A stretch of 64,000 bases of DNA from contig NZ_MUXN01000001.1 in NCBI RefSeq assembly GCF_001995215.1, forward strand, positions 309,672 through 373,671. Direction: 5' to 3'. A program made the translations under genes and the position numbers. The stretch comes from Amycolatopsis azurea DSM 43854 (lineage in GTDB: Bacteria > Actinomycetota > Actinomycetes > Mycobacteriales > Pseudonocardiaceae). Under the pieces are notes generated by a model. That model worked only from the letters and a program-made list of their open reading frames with translations. It was not told the origin of the DNA and made no database searches. Positions 51,277-59,783 of this stretch are shown piece by piece (positions within the stretch are counted from its first letter, which is position 1; the number at the start of each line of letters is the position of its first letter).

Positions 51277-52089
51277 GTGCGAATATCACCCTGGAACGCC
51301 TTCAGGTTCTTCGCCACGCTTATCTCTGCCGTACTGCTGGGCATCTGGGTGAATATTCTTTCAGACAAACTCGAAGATCATGGCTTGTGGGGATCTGTTC
51401 AAGAGCTCAGGGCGGGCAACCTGTTGCTTGTCGGAGGATCCATCGCTCTTGTTGGAAGTGAATACCTTACGCGAAGGAGGCGGGCAGTGGAGGCTGAGCG
51501 GTTCGAACGACGGTTGGAAGTTCTGCGACAACGGCAGCGACGCCTTCTGAAAAGCACTCTACGGATCGTTTGTGAGCTGGTGTCGAAGGCTCTGAATATC
51601 TCCTGTAATGCCCGTTACTTCGAGGCTGTGGAGAAAGATCAGATTACCTATATTCAGCAAGATCGCGACCTGGCCATCTTGAATATCTCGATGCCTCGGG
51701 AGTTTGGCTTTACGCGGGTTTCCGTGGATACGCCGCATATTGTCAGCGGAAAGTCTTATCGTGAGCGGCGTCCAATTTACGAAGACCTGCCTGAAGACCA
51801 TCACAAGCTTTACGATACCCGCGTTGCTCAAATGATCGAGCCGCGCCAGCGCTGGGTTTTGTCCTGTCCGGTCCTCAAGCTCGACCCGGAGACCAACAGG
51901 CACAACGAGGAGGATTCGCCTCATGGGGTGATCGTATTCTATGGGGTCGACGATGTTCCTGAGCTGGAAAAAGAGTCGAGAATTGAGTTCTGCCTCGAGT
52001 GCGCGCAGCAATTCGCGGATCAAATGTCGCAGATTATGAATATGCTCACCTTGACTGAAGAGATGGTAGTTGGCCATGACTCGACTTGA
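51277..52089 (+). CDS. Two-TM membrane protein with GAF-like cytosolic domain (cassette gene 1)
   Basis: 270 residues from GTG 51277, after AAGGGAG. Two hydrophobic segments (FRFFATLISAVLLGIWVNIL, about 9-28, and LLLVGGSIALVGSEYL, 49-64) are followed by a strongly basic coiled coil (TRRRRAVEAERFERRLEVLRQRQRRLL, 65-92). A domain of about 150 residues resembles GAF folds: ELVSKALNISCNARYFEA, a run of strands (RWVLSCPVLKLDPE, HGVIVFYGVDDVP) and a closing helix. It could sense a ligand at the membrane or act as a membrane effector. Family not recognised. Its end overlaps the radical SAM gene by 14 bases. Confidence 0.8.
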   Translation: MRISPWNAFRFFATLISAVLLGIWVNILSDKLEDHGLWGSVQELRAGNLLLVGGSIALVGSEYLTRRRRAVEAERFERRLEVLRQRQRRLLKSTLRIVCELVSKALNISCNARYFEAVEKDQITYIQQDRDLAILNISMPREFGFTRVSVDTPHIVSGKSYRERRPIYEDLPEDHHKLYDTRVAQMIEPRQRWVLSCPVLKLDPETNRHNEEDSPHGVIVFYGVDDVPELEKESRIEFCLECAQQFADQMSQIMNMLTLTEEMVVGHDST

Positions 52090-52855
52090 GCGCCGGTTCC
52101 CCAGTTCGGTATGTGTACGCATAACCCGACGGTGCAATGCGGTCTGCTCCTTCTGTCAAGCTCCGAATACAAGTCATGTCGAGCTGTCTTCGGAAGATCT
52201 TGAAGGTATCGCTATCGCGCTGAAGGTGAGAGGGGTTCGATCTCTGAAATTGTCGGGCGGTGAACCGACGATGCGAAGTGATCTGGCCCATATAATCGAT
52301 ACTATCGGATCGGTTTTGCCGAAGGTGGTAGTCGTTACAAATGGAATAAGTCTGAGTTCGGAAGTGGTTGCCGCCGCCCGTGACGTTGGCGCTGAATTCA
52401 AATTCAGTGTGCATCGCCCTGATTCATCGAACGATGACGTTTACCGGGTGAAGTCTTTCGGGAAGATTCTCGAGAGCATGGAAGCCTGTAGTAAGAGTCG
52501 GATCAGATTCTCTATTCATACGGTCGTCACGTCGAGTACGGTTGACTTGATGGGTCCCATGGCTGCGTTTGCGCTTTCATGTGGAGCCCGAAAGATCAGC
52601 TTCTTGCCTGTGGTTCCACGAGGTAGAGCTGTGAAAGGGGAGGAAAATTCAATCGGCGAAGACAGCTTGCGGGCTGTTCGTGCCGATGTGGCCCTGCTGG
52701 CCGATGATTTCAAAGGGCGGCTGGATGTCAGATGTGTAGACTTCTGGAGTCGTGAATACTGGGTTATCGAGAACGATGGCACGCTGTGGATCGAGAGATC
52801 CAGTGAAAAGCTTGACGAAAGAGTCTGTGGACTAAGCGAACTTCTGGCACCTTGA
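52076..52855 (+). CDS. Short radical SAM enzyme (cassette gene 2)
   Basis: 259 residues. Cys20, Cys24 and Cys27 form the CxxxCxxC cluster site (RRCNAVCSFCQ); the SAM-binding motif is KLSGGEPTMRSDL near 63, and VVVVTNGIS near 87 is the next strand. RISFLPVVPRGRA-like (KISFLPVVPRGRAVKG, near 180) resembles the MoaA/PqqE branch. The C-terminus has RCVDFWSREYWVIENDGTLWI, with too few cysteines for a full SPASM domain. It is not viperin: the cluster context differs. Reaction unknown. ATG 52076 is used (TTG 52070 is possible). Confidence 0.87.
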   Translation: MTRLERRFPSSVCVRITRRCNAVCSFCQAPNTSHVELSSEDLEGIAIALKVRGVRSLKLSGGEPTMRSDLAHIIDTIGSVLPKVVVVTNGISLSSEVVAAARDVGAEFKFSVHRPDSSNDDVYRVKSFGKILESMEACSKSRIRFSIHTVVTSSTVDLMGPMAAFALSCGARKISFLPVVPRGRAVKGEENSIGEDSLRAVRADVALLADDFKGRLDVRCVDFWSREYWVIENDGTLWIERSSEKLDERVCGLSELLAP

Positions 52856-52868
52856 CTTCGAGGATCAC

Positions 52869-53447
52869 ATGCTGGTCCTCCCTATTCGGAAAGTGAGAAG
52901 TATCTTGAAGAGTTCTGGTTTCGAAAACGAAGTCGGCCGGTGTATCGAGCTGGCCGAAAAGGCGTCTCGTGCAGGAAATTATGCACTGGGCGCACTTGTG
53001 GTGCTGAATGGAGAAATCCTGGCAGAGTCGGGAAGCAGCTTGATCGGCGATAATGATGATCCCAGTGCGCATCCCGAGATGATTGTGGTGCGGCACGCGG
53101 CCAGACGGATGAAATCTCGTTATCTCGAGGGTGCATATCTTGTGAGCACGCTGGAGCCTTGCCCTATGTGCACGTCGGTTGCCATCTGGGCAAAGATGTC
53201 GGGCGTCGTGTTCGGTGCCACGCAGATGGATGCGATTCAATGGGCGGCCGAGCATCCTGACGATGTCTTCACCTGGCGGCAGATCGAAATTCCCGTGCGG
53301 CGTGTGGTTACTATGGGGACACCGCGTCTTGAGGTTTACGAGGAAGTGCGACGCAAAGAATGCAAGGCCTTATTTTCGCTCAATGAAAATTCAGCCGTCG
53401 ATGCCGAATCCTCGGGCTGCTCTGTCGCCGGCGGTGGTCAGGGCTGA
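52869..53447 (+). CDS. CMP/dCMP-type zinc deaminase (cassette gene 3)
   Basis: 192 residues. Zinc site: His68-Pro-Glu70 ([12 protein letters not shown]), where Glu70 is the proton shuttle, and Pro97-Cys98-Pro-Met-Cys101 ([24 protein letters not shown]). A preceding [19 protein letters not shown] is the usual N-terminal strand pair. The HPE form is closer to nucleoside/guanine-type deaminases than to HAE cytidine deaminases. The C-terminal 40 residues are extra. A TTA leucine codon is at 53370-53372. It starts 13 bp after the radical SAM gene, so the two products likely share a pathway. Confidence 0.85.
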   Translation: MLVLPIRKVRSILKSSGFENEVGRCIELAEKASRAGNYALGALVVLNGEILAESGSSLIGDNDDPSAHPEMIVVRHAARRMKSRYLEGAYLVSTLEPCPMCTSVAIWAKMSGVVFGATQMDAIQWAAEHPDDVFTWRQIEIPVRRVVTMGTPRLEVYEEVRRKECKALFSLNENSAVDAESSGCSVAGGGQG

Positions 53448-53458
53448 GTCCGGCCTCG

Positions 53459-53518
53459 CCCGGCCTCCGGGTTTCCCCTGAGGTGGCGCGGGTCTCCACT
53501 TGCAGGTGGCCGCGGTCA
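53459..53518. repeat. 60-bp direct repeat, right copy (att-like)
   Basis: Right partner of 49948-50007, beginning 12 bp after the deaminase stop and ending 51 bp before the fadD start. GC returns to the chromosomal level from here on. Confidence 0.85.
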
Positions 53519-53569
53519 CGCCGCGTTCCTAGACTCGACGCGTCGCTACCGCCGAACGCAGGAGTCTCC

Positions 53570-55228
53570 ATGTCCGACGCCCCCGCTTTACCGAGCTACG
53601 CATCGGGAATCTCGGACACCCCGCTGCTGGGGGACACCATCGGCGACAACTTCGATCGCACCGTCGCCGCCTTCGGCGACCGGGACGCGCTCGTCGACCG
53701 CGCGGCCGGGAAACGCTGGACCTACGCCGAACTCGCCGCCGACGTGAACGCGTTCGCGCTGGGCCTGCTGGACCTCGGCATCGCGAAGGGCGACCGCGTC
53801 GGCATCTGGTCGCCGAACCGCTGGGAATGGACCTGTGTCCAGTACGGATGCGCGAAGATCGGCGCGATCCTGGTCAACATCAACCCGGCGTACCGTTCGC
53901 ACGAGCTCGAGTACGTGCTGAACCAGGCCGGGATCAAGCTCATCGTGGCCGCGAACTCGTTCAAGACCTCGGACTACGCGGGCATGATCGCCGAGGCGGG
54001 CCCGAAATGCCCGGCGCTGGAACACGTCGTGCTGCTGGACAGCCCCGCTTGGCCGTCGGTACTGGAGATCGGCGGCAAGGCCGACCCGGCGCGGCTCGCC
54101 CAGCGGCAGAGTGAGCTTTCCGCGGACGATCCGATCAACATCCAGTACACGTCCGGCACCACGGGTTTCCCCAAGGGCGCCACGCTGTCCCACCACAACA
54201 TTCTCAACAACGGCTACTTCGTCGGCGAACTCTGCAACTACACCGAAGCCGACAAGGTGTGCATCCCCGTGCCCTTCTACCACTGCTTCGGCATGGTGAT
54301 GGGCAATCTCGCGGCGACGACGCACGGCGCGTGCATGGTCATCCCGGCGCCCGCGTTCGAACCGAAGGCCACCCTCGAAGCCGTCGCGGCGGAGAAATGC
54401 ACTTCCCTGTACGGGGTTCCGACGATGTTCATCGCCGAACTGGCCGACCCGGACTTCGCCTCCCACGACCTTTCCTCGCTGCGCACCGGGATCATGGCGG
54501 GCTCGCCCTGTCCGGTCGAGGTGATGAAGCAGGTCATCGACCGGATGGGCATGGCGGAGGTGTCGATCTGTTACGGCATGACCGAGACCTCGCCGGTGTC
54601 CACCCAGACCCGCGCGGACGATTCGGTGGAGCGGCGGGTGTCGACGGTCGGGCGGGTCGGGCCGCATCTGGAGGTCAAGGTCGTCGATCCGGAGACCGGG
54701 CTGACCGTGCCGCGCGGTGAGCCGGGCGAGTTCTGCACCCGCGGCTATTCGGTGATGCTCGGCTACTGGGAGCAGGCCGACAAGACGGCCGAGGCGATCG
54801 ACGCGGCGCGGTGGATGCACACCGGCGACCTCGCGATCATGGACGCCGACGGCTACGTCAACATCACCGGCCGGATCAAGGACATGGTCATCCGCGGCGG
54901 GGAGAACCTGTACCCGCGCGAGATCGAGGAGTTCCTCTACACCCATCCGGACATCCTCGACGCGCAGGTCATCGGCGTCCCGGACGACAAGTACGGCGAG
55001 GAACTGATGGCGTGGGTCCGCATGCGCGAGGGCGCGGCGCCGCTGACCGCCGAAGCGGTGCGGGAGTTCTGCGAGGGGAAGCTGGCGCGCTACAAGATCC
55101 CGCGTTACGTCCACGTCGTCGAGGAGTTCCCGATGACGGTGACCGGCAAGGTGCGCAAGGTCGAGATGCGGGAGCGGTCGATCAGCATCCTCGGCCTGGA
55201 GGCGGCGGACGCCACGAAGCACGCCTGA
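53570..55228 (+). CDS. Fatty-acid--CoA ligase, AMP-binding
   Basis: 552 residues of the FadD type. [18 protein letters not shown] (A3, near 190) binds ATP phosphates. [10 protein letters not shown] (A5, near 345), the [13 protein letters not shown] motif (A7, near 415), [21 protein letters not shown] (A8, near 440) and [10 protein letters not shown] (A10 lysine, near 525) are intact. It activates a fatty acid to acyl-CoA; chain length not predictable. ATG 53570 follows AGGAG by 6 nt. TAGACT at 53530-53535 could be its -10 box. Divergent from phzF-like gene apart from the island. Confidence 0.93.
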   Translation: MSDAPALPSYASGISDTPLLGDTIGDNFDRTVAAFGDRDALVDRAAGKRWTYAELAADVNAFALGLLDLGIAKGDRVGIWSPNRWEWTCVQYGCAKIGAILVNINPAYRSHELEYVLNQAGIKLIVAANSFKTSDYAGMIAEAGPKCPALEHVVLLDSPAWPSVLEIGGKADPARLAQRQSELSADDPINIQYTSGTTGFPKGATLSHHNILNNGYFVGELCNYTEADKVCIPVPFYHCFGMVMGNLAATTHGACMVIPAPAFEPKATLEAVAAEKCTSLYGVPTMFIAELADPDFASHDLSSLRTGIMAGSPCPVEVMKQVIDRMGMAEVSICYGMTETSPVSTQTRADDSVERRVSTVGRVGPHLEVKVVDPETGLTVPRGEPGEFCTRGYSVMLGYWEQADKTAEAIDAARWMHTGDLAIMDADGYVNITGRIKDMVIRGGENLYPREIEEFLYTHPDILDAQVIGVPDDKYGEELMAWVRMREGAAPLTAEAVREFCEGKLARYKIPRYVHVVEEFPMTVTGKVRKVEMRERSISILGLEAADATKHA

Positions 55229-55333
55229 CAAGTTGACACTTCGAGGCAACCTGTCACACATGTAGGGCGTGTCCCCTTAGCGGCAGAAAGTTCCCGCAGA
55301 GCGCGGGGCGATGGGGAGCCGTGTAGGGGAACC

Positions 55334-56476
55334 ATGTTCGTGAAACGGGGAAAACGCCTGATCACCATGGCCGTAGTGGCCGTGGCCCTTCCGCTGTCCC
55401 TGCCCGCGGTGGCGACCGCGGCGGCGGGACCGATCGAACTCGGCGTCATGCCCGGTACCGAGGACACGTCGGTGACGGCGATCGGTGACCGTGGGCAGCT
55501 CATCGGGGAGTCCTGCGCCAACGGACCGCACTCGCACTCGTGCGTCGCGGTGAAATGGGACAAGGCCGGCCGGGTCACCCAGCTGCAGCCTCTGCCCGGC
55601 GGGTTCGCGGTGGCGAAAGCGGTCAACGCGAGCGGGGTGATCGCCGGCTTGTCGAATCTGCGGGCCGTGCTCTGGTCCACGGACGGTTCGATCACCCAGC
55701 TGCCCGCGCCGCCGGGCGGCTCGGCCTCGGAAGCGAACGGGATCAGCTCGACCGGCATCGTCGTCGGCACGGGTTCGACGAGCGACGGCCGTCGACGCGG
55801 GTTGCGCTGGGACTCGGCCGGGAACGTCTCGGTGCTCGCCGCGCCGCCTCTGGCGGGGCACTACTCCGCGACCGCGATCAGCCGGGACGGCCGGTTCGTC
55901 GCCGGGCAGCTCCAGGCGGACGACGGCAGCTTCCGGGTCCTGCGCTGGGACGCCACCGGCGCGGTCACCGTGTTCGGCCCGGACGGCGAACTCAGCTGGT
56001 TCAAGGAGCTGAACGCCTCCGGCGAGATCGTCGGCCGGACGACGATCAACGGCCGGTACGCGGCGGTGAAGTGGACCGCGGACGGCCGCATGATCGAACT
56101 CGGCTGGATCAACTCGTACGCCACGGATGTGCTGGCCCTCAACGGATCCGGGGTCTCGGTCGGCATGGGCTACGTCGACTCCCCGAACGGATCCCTCTAC
56201 TCGCCCGTGCGCTGGGCCGCCGACGGCACGATGACCTCGCTCTCCACCACCGGCACCGGCGGCAACGCCATGGACATCGACGGGCAGGGCCGCGTCGTCG
56301 GCATCGCGGGCAACGCCGTGCTCTGGGACGCGAACGGCGTGCGGACCGACCTCGGAACGCTTCCGGGTGGCGGGTACAGCCGGGCGGAGCTGATCGGCCT
56401 GGACGGGACGATCGCGGGCGGCGCGGTCACCGCGGGCGGTGACTGGCACGCCGTCTATTGGCCCGCGAGGTATTGA
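55334..56476 (+). CDS. Secreted HAF-repeat beta-propeller-like protein
   Basis: 380 residues. Signal peptide to about residue 31 (VVAVALPLSLPAVATAAA). The rest consists of six to seven repeats of 45-50 residues with the pattern A.S..G.VVG......G...A..W...G....L..., seen as AVKWDKAGRVTQL, AVLWSTDGSITQL, GLRWDSAGNVSVL, VLRWDATGAVTVF, AVKWTADGRMIEL and PVRWAADGTMTSL. These are HAF extracellular repeats, expected to form a beta propeller. No catalytic residues are evident. ATG 55334 lies 106 bp after fadD. Confidence 0.85.
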   Translation: MFVKRGKRLITMAVVAVALPLSLPAVATAAAGPIELGVMPGTEDTSVTAIGDRGQLIGESCANGPHSHSCVAVKWDKAGRVTQLQPLPGGFAVAKAVNASGVIAGLSNLRAVLWSTDGSITQLPAPPGGSASEANGISSTGIVVGTGSTSDGRRRGLRWDSAGNVSVLAAPPLAGHYSATAISRDGRFVAGQLQADDGSFRVLRWDATGAVTVFGPDGELSWFKELNASGEIVGRTTINGRYAAVKWTADGRMIELGWINSYATDVLALNGSGVSVGMGYVDSPNGSLYSPVRWAADGTMTSLSTTGTGGNAMDIDGQGRVVGIAGNAVLWDANGVRTDLGTLPGGGYSRAELIGLDGTIAGGAVTAGGDWHAVYWPARY

Positions 56477-56530
56477 GGGGTAAGGCAAAGGTGGCGTGGT
56501 CAGCCGCCCGCCCGCACGCCGACCTCGGGT

Positions 56531-56583
56531 GTTGCGAAAGCCACTTCCGCAACGTTGAAGGTTGCGAAAGTGGCTTTCGCAAC
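56531..56583. repeat. Hairpin repeat family A, copy 3
   Basis: 23-nt arms 56531-56553 and 56561-56583 with one mismatch (CTTCCGC), loop GTTGAAG as in copy 1. It lies between convergent HAF and R2lox genes. Confidence 0.88.
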
Positions 56584-56627
56584 GCTTCCGAGCCTTCGCC
56601 CCGCTGATCGCCACCGAACACCGGTCC

Positions 56628-56674
56628 GTGAAGGCCTCCTTGAGGGACCCAGAGTCCCTCAAGGAGGCCTTCAC
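56628..56674. repeat. Hairpin repeat family B, copy 2, probable R2lox terminator
   Basis: Perfect 21-nt arms 56628-56648 and 56654-56674, loop CCAGA. It lies 7 bp from the R2lox stop. As at 10.4-10.6 kb, it stands about 45-50 bp to the right of a family A hairpin. Confidence 0.88.
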
Positions 56675-56680
56675 AGCACG

Positions 56681-57652
56681 TCAGGCCGCGGAGTTGGCGG
56701 CGACCGCGGCGATCGCCTTCGCGTCTTCCTCGCCGAAGGTCTCTTCGAGGTTCTCGGGCGAATAGTCGAGGTCGATCTGCTCCACCGGCATCCCGCGCGC
56801 GGACTCGATCGCGCCGAGGCGCCGCTGCGCCCGGTCCGCCGCGTACTGGATGATCTCCTGCGGATCGTTGTCGAACGGGATCTCCTCGAACTGGTCCTGC
56901 ACCCACTGGATCATGTTGAGCGCGTGCGGAAGCAGCTCGCCCATCCGCTGCTGCACCGCGTCCCACAGCGAGTCGTCCGCGGCGACGTGACGGCGGCAGG
57001 TGAAGGTGCCCCAGGCCATGTGACGGCGTTCGTCGTCGCCGATGCGGCGGATCAGTTCCTGCATGCCCGGCAGGATGTCGTGCTGCGTGCAGATCAGCTG
57101 CCAGGTGTAGTACCCGGTCAGCGCGAGACTGCCTTCGATGACGTGGTTGTAGGTGACGCTCGCGCGGATCTGGTTGAGCGGACTGGGATCCGCCTCCAGC
57201 GCGCGCAAAGACTGCGGCAGCTCCTCGTAGAAAAGCTTGCGGTAGTGCGGATTCTCCGCGACATAGGGATGCAGGTCCGTGGTCAGCCCGACGGCGTCCA
57301 TCCAGCGGCGGAACACCTCGGTGTGCTTGGCCTCTTCGAAACAGAACTGCGTCAGGTACATCTCGTCGCCGAAGCGCCCGGTCGCGGACATCGCCCGCAT
57401 GAACGGCTGGATGTCCTCGGTGACCGCCTCTTCGCCCGCGATGAACTGCGCCACCAGATACGTCGTCGACCGCTGCTGTTCCGGGTTGAGGGTGTCCCAG
57501 CCCTCACGTTCACGGGAGAAGTCGATGTCGGCGGGGTTCCAGAACTTCTTGTTGCCCTTGGCGAACAGCCGCAGCGGGAACGAGTCCCAGTTCAGCCCGC
57601 CCTCGCGTAACGAGGAGAACCCGGTCCGCAGCTCGGGAAGCGTGTCGGTCAT
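56681..57652 (-). CDS. R2-like ligand-binding oxidase (R2lox)
   Basis: 323 residues of the ribonucleotide reductase R2-like ferritin fold, matching M. tuberculosis Rv0233. With an offset of six from that protein all metal ligands are found: Glu74, Glu107, His110, Glu173, Glu208 and His211 (AGEEAV, CFEEAKH, VIEG, DDERRH). The residues of the Val-Tyr ether cross-link are also present as Val77 and Tyr168. R2lox carries a Mn/Fe cofactor and binds a fatty acid; its substrate in vivo is unknown. ATG 57652 overlaps the TetR stop (ATGA), so both form one operon, as in mycobacteria. Confidence 0.95.
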   Translation of the reverse strand: MTDTLPELRTGFSSLREGGLNWDSFPLRLFAKGNKKFWNPADIDFSREREGWDTLNPEQQRSTTYLVAQFIAGEEAVTEDIQPFMRAMSATGRFGDEMYLTQFCFEEAKHTEVFRRWMDAVGLTTDLHPYVAENPHYRKLFYEELPQSLRALEADPSPLNQIRASVTYNHVIEGSLALTGYYTWQLICTQHDILPGMQELIRRIGDDERRHMAWGTFTCRRHVAADDSLWDAVQQRMGELLPHALNMIQWVQDQFEEIPFDNDPQEIIQYAADRAQRRLGAIESARGMPVEQIDLDYSPENLEETFGEEDAKAIAAVAANSAA

Positions 57653-58260
57653 GAGATCCCCTTCGAATCGGTGGTCAGCGCCCCGATGGACGGCGCCAGC
57701 ACGGCGACGACGGAGGCCGCCGCCTCGTCGGCCGAATGCGTCGGCATGACGAGATGGGACAGGGAAAGCCGGACGACGGTCTCCGCCAGCAGCGCGGCCG
57801 ATTCCGGGGAGAGCGACGGCTCGAACTCGCGGTACTGCCCGGCCGCGACCTCGGTGGCCGCGGTCAGGATCGGTTCGCCCTTGGTGGTGAGCAGCGGCAG
57901 GAGGTCCTCGCCCGCTCCCGTGCCCAACGCGGCGGCGACCAGACGGTTCTCCCGCGCGTGCTCGATCGTGTAGACGACGGCCTCGCGGATGCCGTCGAGC
58001 AGGTGCCGCGCGTCCTGGACGCGCAGCCGGATGCCTTCCAGGAACTCCGACGTCGTCCGGAGGACCACGGCCTCGGCGAGCGAGGCCTTGTTGCCGAACT
58101 CGTTGTAGACGGTCTGCCTGCTCACCCCGGCGCGCGCGGCGACGTCCGCCATCCGCAGTGCCGTGAAGCCGTGTTCGGTGAGCAGTTCGGTGGCCGCGTC
58201 GAGCAGTGCCTCCCGCAGAGAGGCTTTGGTCCGGTCGGAGAAGCTCGTGATCTCGCCCAC
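57649..58260 (-). CDS. TetR family regulator of the R2lox operon
   Basis: 203 residues. N-terminal [50 protein letters not shown] (about 19-65), then a ligand-binding helical domain. It corresponds to Rv0232 upstream of R2lox in M. tuberculosis. GTG 58260 fits the family start. A palindromic site lies at the promoter, so it probably represses its own operon until a ligand, perhaps a fatty acid, binds. Confidence 0.92.
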   Translation of the reverse strand: MGEITSFSDRTKASLREALLDAATELLTEHGFTALRMADVAARAGVSRQTVYNEFGNKASLAEAVVLRTTSEFLEGIRLRVQDARHLLDGIREAVVYTIEHARENRLVAAALGTGAGEDLLPLLTTKGEPILTAATEVAAGQYREFEPSLSPESAALLAETVVRLSLSHLVMPTHSADEAAASVVAVLAPSIGALTTDSKGIS

Positions 58261-58269
58261 ATTCCCAGC

Positions 58270-58294
58270 TTGACACAGATCGTGTCCATGTCAA
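58270..58294 (-). promoter_or_regulatory. TetR operator over the promoter of the TetR-R2lox operon
   Basis: GACAC (58272-58276) and GTGTC (58282-58286) are exact complements with a 5-bp spacer, embedded in a larger TGACA..TGTCA pair. On the minus strand TTGACA (58289-58294) is a perfect -35 box overlapping this site. Confidence 0.6.
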
Positions 58295-58342
58295 CGGCGT
58301 TGACGGGAACCTGGCCTGTGTAAATCAGTCGCCCGCGGCGGC

Positions 58343-58348
58343 TAACGT
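58343..58348 (+). promoter_or_regulatory. -10 box for leaderless HAD mRNA
   Basis: TAACGT lies 7 bases before GTG 58356. Confidence 0.55.
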
Positions 58349-58355
58349 GGCCGGT

Positions 58356-59009
58356 GTGGGCATCACCGTGGGGTTCGACCTCGACATGACACTGATCGAT
58401 CCGCGGCCGGGCATGGTCGCGGTCATGAACGCGCTCGGCGCGGAATCCGGCCTGCCGCTGGACGGCGAGTTCTTCGCGGCCAACCTCGGCCCGCCCCTCG
58501 ACGACAGCCTGCGCGGCTTCGGGGCGCCGGAGGAGCGCATCCCCGAGCTGGTGACGCGGTTCCGCGCGATGTACCCGGAGACGGTCGTCCCGGTGACGGT
58601 CGCGCTGCCCGGGGCGGCCGAAGCGCTGCACGCGGTCCGCGAGGCGGGCGGGCGCACCGTCGTCGTCACCGGCAAGTACGGGCCCAACGCGAAACTCCAC
58701 CTGGACGCCCTCGGCTTCGAGGTCGACGTCCTGGTCGGCGAGCTGTGGTCGACAGAGAAGGCCGCCGCGCTCACCGAGCACGGCGCCGGTGTCTACGTCG
58801 GGGACCACGTCGGCGACGTCCGCGGCGCGCTGGCCGCCGGCGCGGTGCCCGTCGGGGTCACGACGGGCCCGTGCACCAAGGACGAGCTGCTCGCGGAGGG
58901 AGCCGAGGTGGTGTTCGACTCGCTGGCCGAGTTCCCCGCGTGGTTCAGCTCTTTCGACGGGCTTCGCGCACCAGGGCGATCAAGCCGAGAGCCAGACCCA
59001 GCGGAGTGA
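58356..59009 (+). CDS. HAD hydrolase, phosphoglycolate-phosphatase-like
   Basis: 217 residues. [14 protein letters not shown] carries the nucleophile (Asp8) and acid, [18 protein letters not shown] the Thr and Lys motifs, and [16 protein letters not shown] the metal Asp. The cap domain is about 20-80. GTG 58356 suits the leaderless box; GTG 58347 is an alternative. The last 65 bases overlap the convergent small membrane gene. Confidence 0.88.
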   Translation: MGITVGFDLDMTLIDPRPGMVAVMNALGAESGLPLDGEFFAANLGPPLDDSLRGFGAPEERIPELVTRFRAMYPETVVPVTVALPGAAEALHAVREAGGRTVVVTGKYGPNAKLHLDALGFEVDVLVGELWSTEKAAALTEHGAGVYVGDHVGDVRGALAAGAVPVGVTTGPCTKDELLAEGAEVVFDSLAEFPAWFSSFDGLRAPGRSSREPDPAE

Positions 59010-59190
59010 CGACGCCCGCCGCGGCGGACAGCCACACCGGAAGATTCTCCAGCCCGGCGGCGAACATCACGAAAACCGCTGTGACGGCGATCATGCCCAG
59101 CGCGAAAAGGCCGATGCCCACGCGCATGAGGATCGGTTTCCGGGGCTTTTCGGGGACGGCCACAGCGGCCTCCTTAACTGCGGTCTCCAT
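58945..59190 (-). CDS. Small two-TM membrane protein
   Basis: 81 residues from ATG 59190. N-terminal charged segment, two hydrophobic helices ([42 protein letters not shown]) and the basic end REARRKS. No domain recognised. Its position left of the cold-shock gene and the reasonable codon use support it, though there is no strong ribosome site. It overlaps the HAD gene end by 65 bases. Confidence 0.72.
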   Translation of the reverse strand: METAVKEAAVAVPEKPRKPILMRVGIGLFALGMIAVTAVFVMFAAGLENLPVWLSAAAGVVTPLGLALGLIALVREARRKS

Positions 59191-59322
59191 GAACCAGAGG
59201 GTATCCGCCGGTATCCGCTTCTCCACAGGGCATGTGTCGAGATACGCTTATGGGACGCGCGCCCTGGGTACGCCCCCGGGCGCGTTCGTCGTGAGCGGGA
59301 CAGCAAAGGATTGGTGAGGAAA

Positions 59323-59709
59323 GTGCCGACCGGCAAGGTCAAGTGGTACGACGCGGAGAAGGGTTTCGGTTTCGTCACCCAGGATGGGGGCGCCGACGTC
59401 TACATCCGTAAAGCCGCGCTGCCGCAGGGCGTCGAAGGGCTCAAGGCGGGCCAGCGCCTCGAGTTCGGTGTCGCCGACGGCCGCCGCGGCCCGCAAGCGC
59501 TCTCCGTCCGGCTGCTGGACCCGCCGCCCTCGGTCGCCGAGGCGCGCCGTCGTCCCGCCGAGGAGCTGCACGGGCTCATCGAGGACATGATCAAGCTGCT
59601 GGAGCTCAAGGTGCAGCCGGATCTGCGGCGCAACCGCTACCCGGACCGCAAGCACACCAAGCAGATCGCCGAGATCATGCGCGCCGTCGCCCGGGACCTC
59701 GATCCCTGA
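59323..59709 (+). CDS. Cold-shock-domain protein (CspB-like) with C-terminal extension
   Basis: 128 residues from GTG 59323. The first 65 are a cold-shock domain, [21 protein letters not shown] with the RNP1 motif KGFGFV; the RNP2 motif VYIRKAAL has Arg-Lys where most have His. The remaining 60 residues are a basic helical extension ([43 protein letters not shown]), as in M. tuberculosis Rv0871. It should bind single-stranded RNA. A hairpin terminator follows. Confidence 0.92.
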   Translation: MPTGKVKWYDAEKGFGFVTQDGGADVYIRKAALPQGVEGLKAGQRLEFGVADGRRGPQALSVRLLDPPPSVAEARRRPAEELHGLIEDMIKLLELKVQPDLRRNRYPDRKHTKQIAEIMRAVARDLDP

Positions 59710-59733
59710 TCGGCCGCGCGGTCCTGACAGCAT

Positions 59734-59776
59734 CAAGGCCCCTTTGCTCACGCCAGGCGTGAGCAAAGGGGCCTTG
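59734..59776. terminator. Bidirectional palindromic terminator after cspB-like gene
   Basis: Perfect 21-nt arms 59734-59754 and 59756-59776 around a single A, between the convergent cspB-like and DUF2771 genes. The core GGCCCCTTTGCTCACGCC resembles the other gap hairpins in style but not in sequence. Confidence 0.85.
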
Positions 59777-59783
59777 CTGCGGT

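Larger units (their letters stand above)
50008..53458. mobile_element. 3.45 kb low-GC genomic island bounded by direct repeats
   Basis: The composition drops sharply inside: hand counts give 42% GC at 51601-51660 and 48% at 52261-52320, against 65% at 54121-54180. Codons ending in A or T are frequent and one TTA codon occurs. Three genes in one orientation fill 51277-53447; the first 1.27 kb holds no recognisable gene. No integrase or transposase is present, so movement must be helped from elsewhere or by recombination between the repeats. Confidence 0.75.

Noticed and set aside
50904..51368. 154-codon minus-strand open frame across the start of cassette gene 1
   Set aside because: Overlaps a well-supported start, with low-complexity Ser/Arg composition; treated as noise, though the region deserves RNA-seq.
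52076..52855. Prokaryotic viperin
   Set aside because: The cluster motif context (RRCNAVCSFCQ) and absence of a nearby nucleotide kinase do not fit viperin; the PRGRA segment points to the MoaA/PqqE-like branch.
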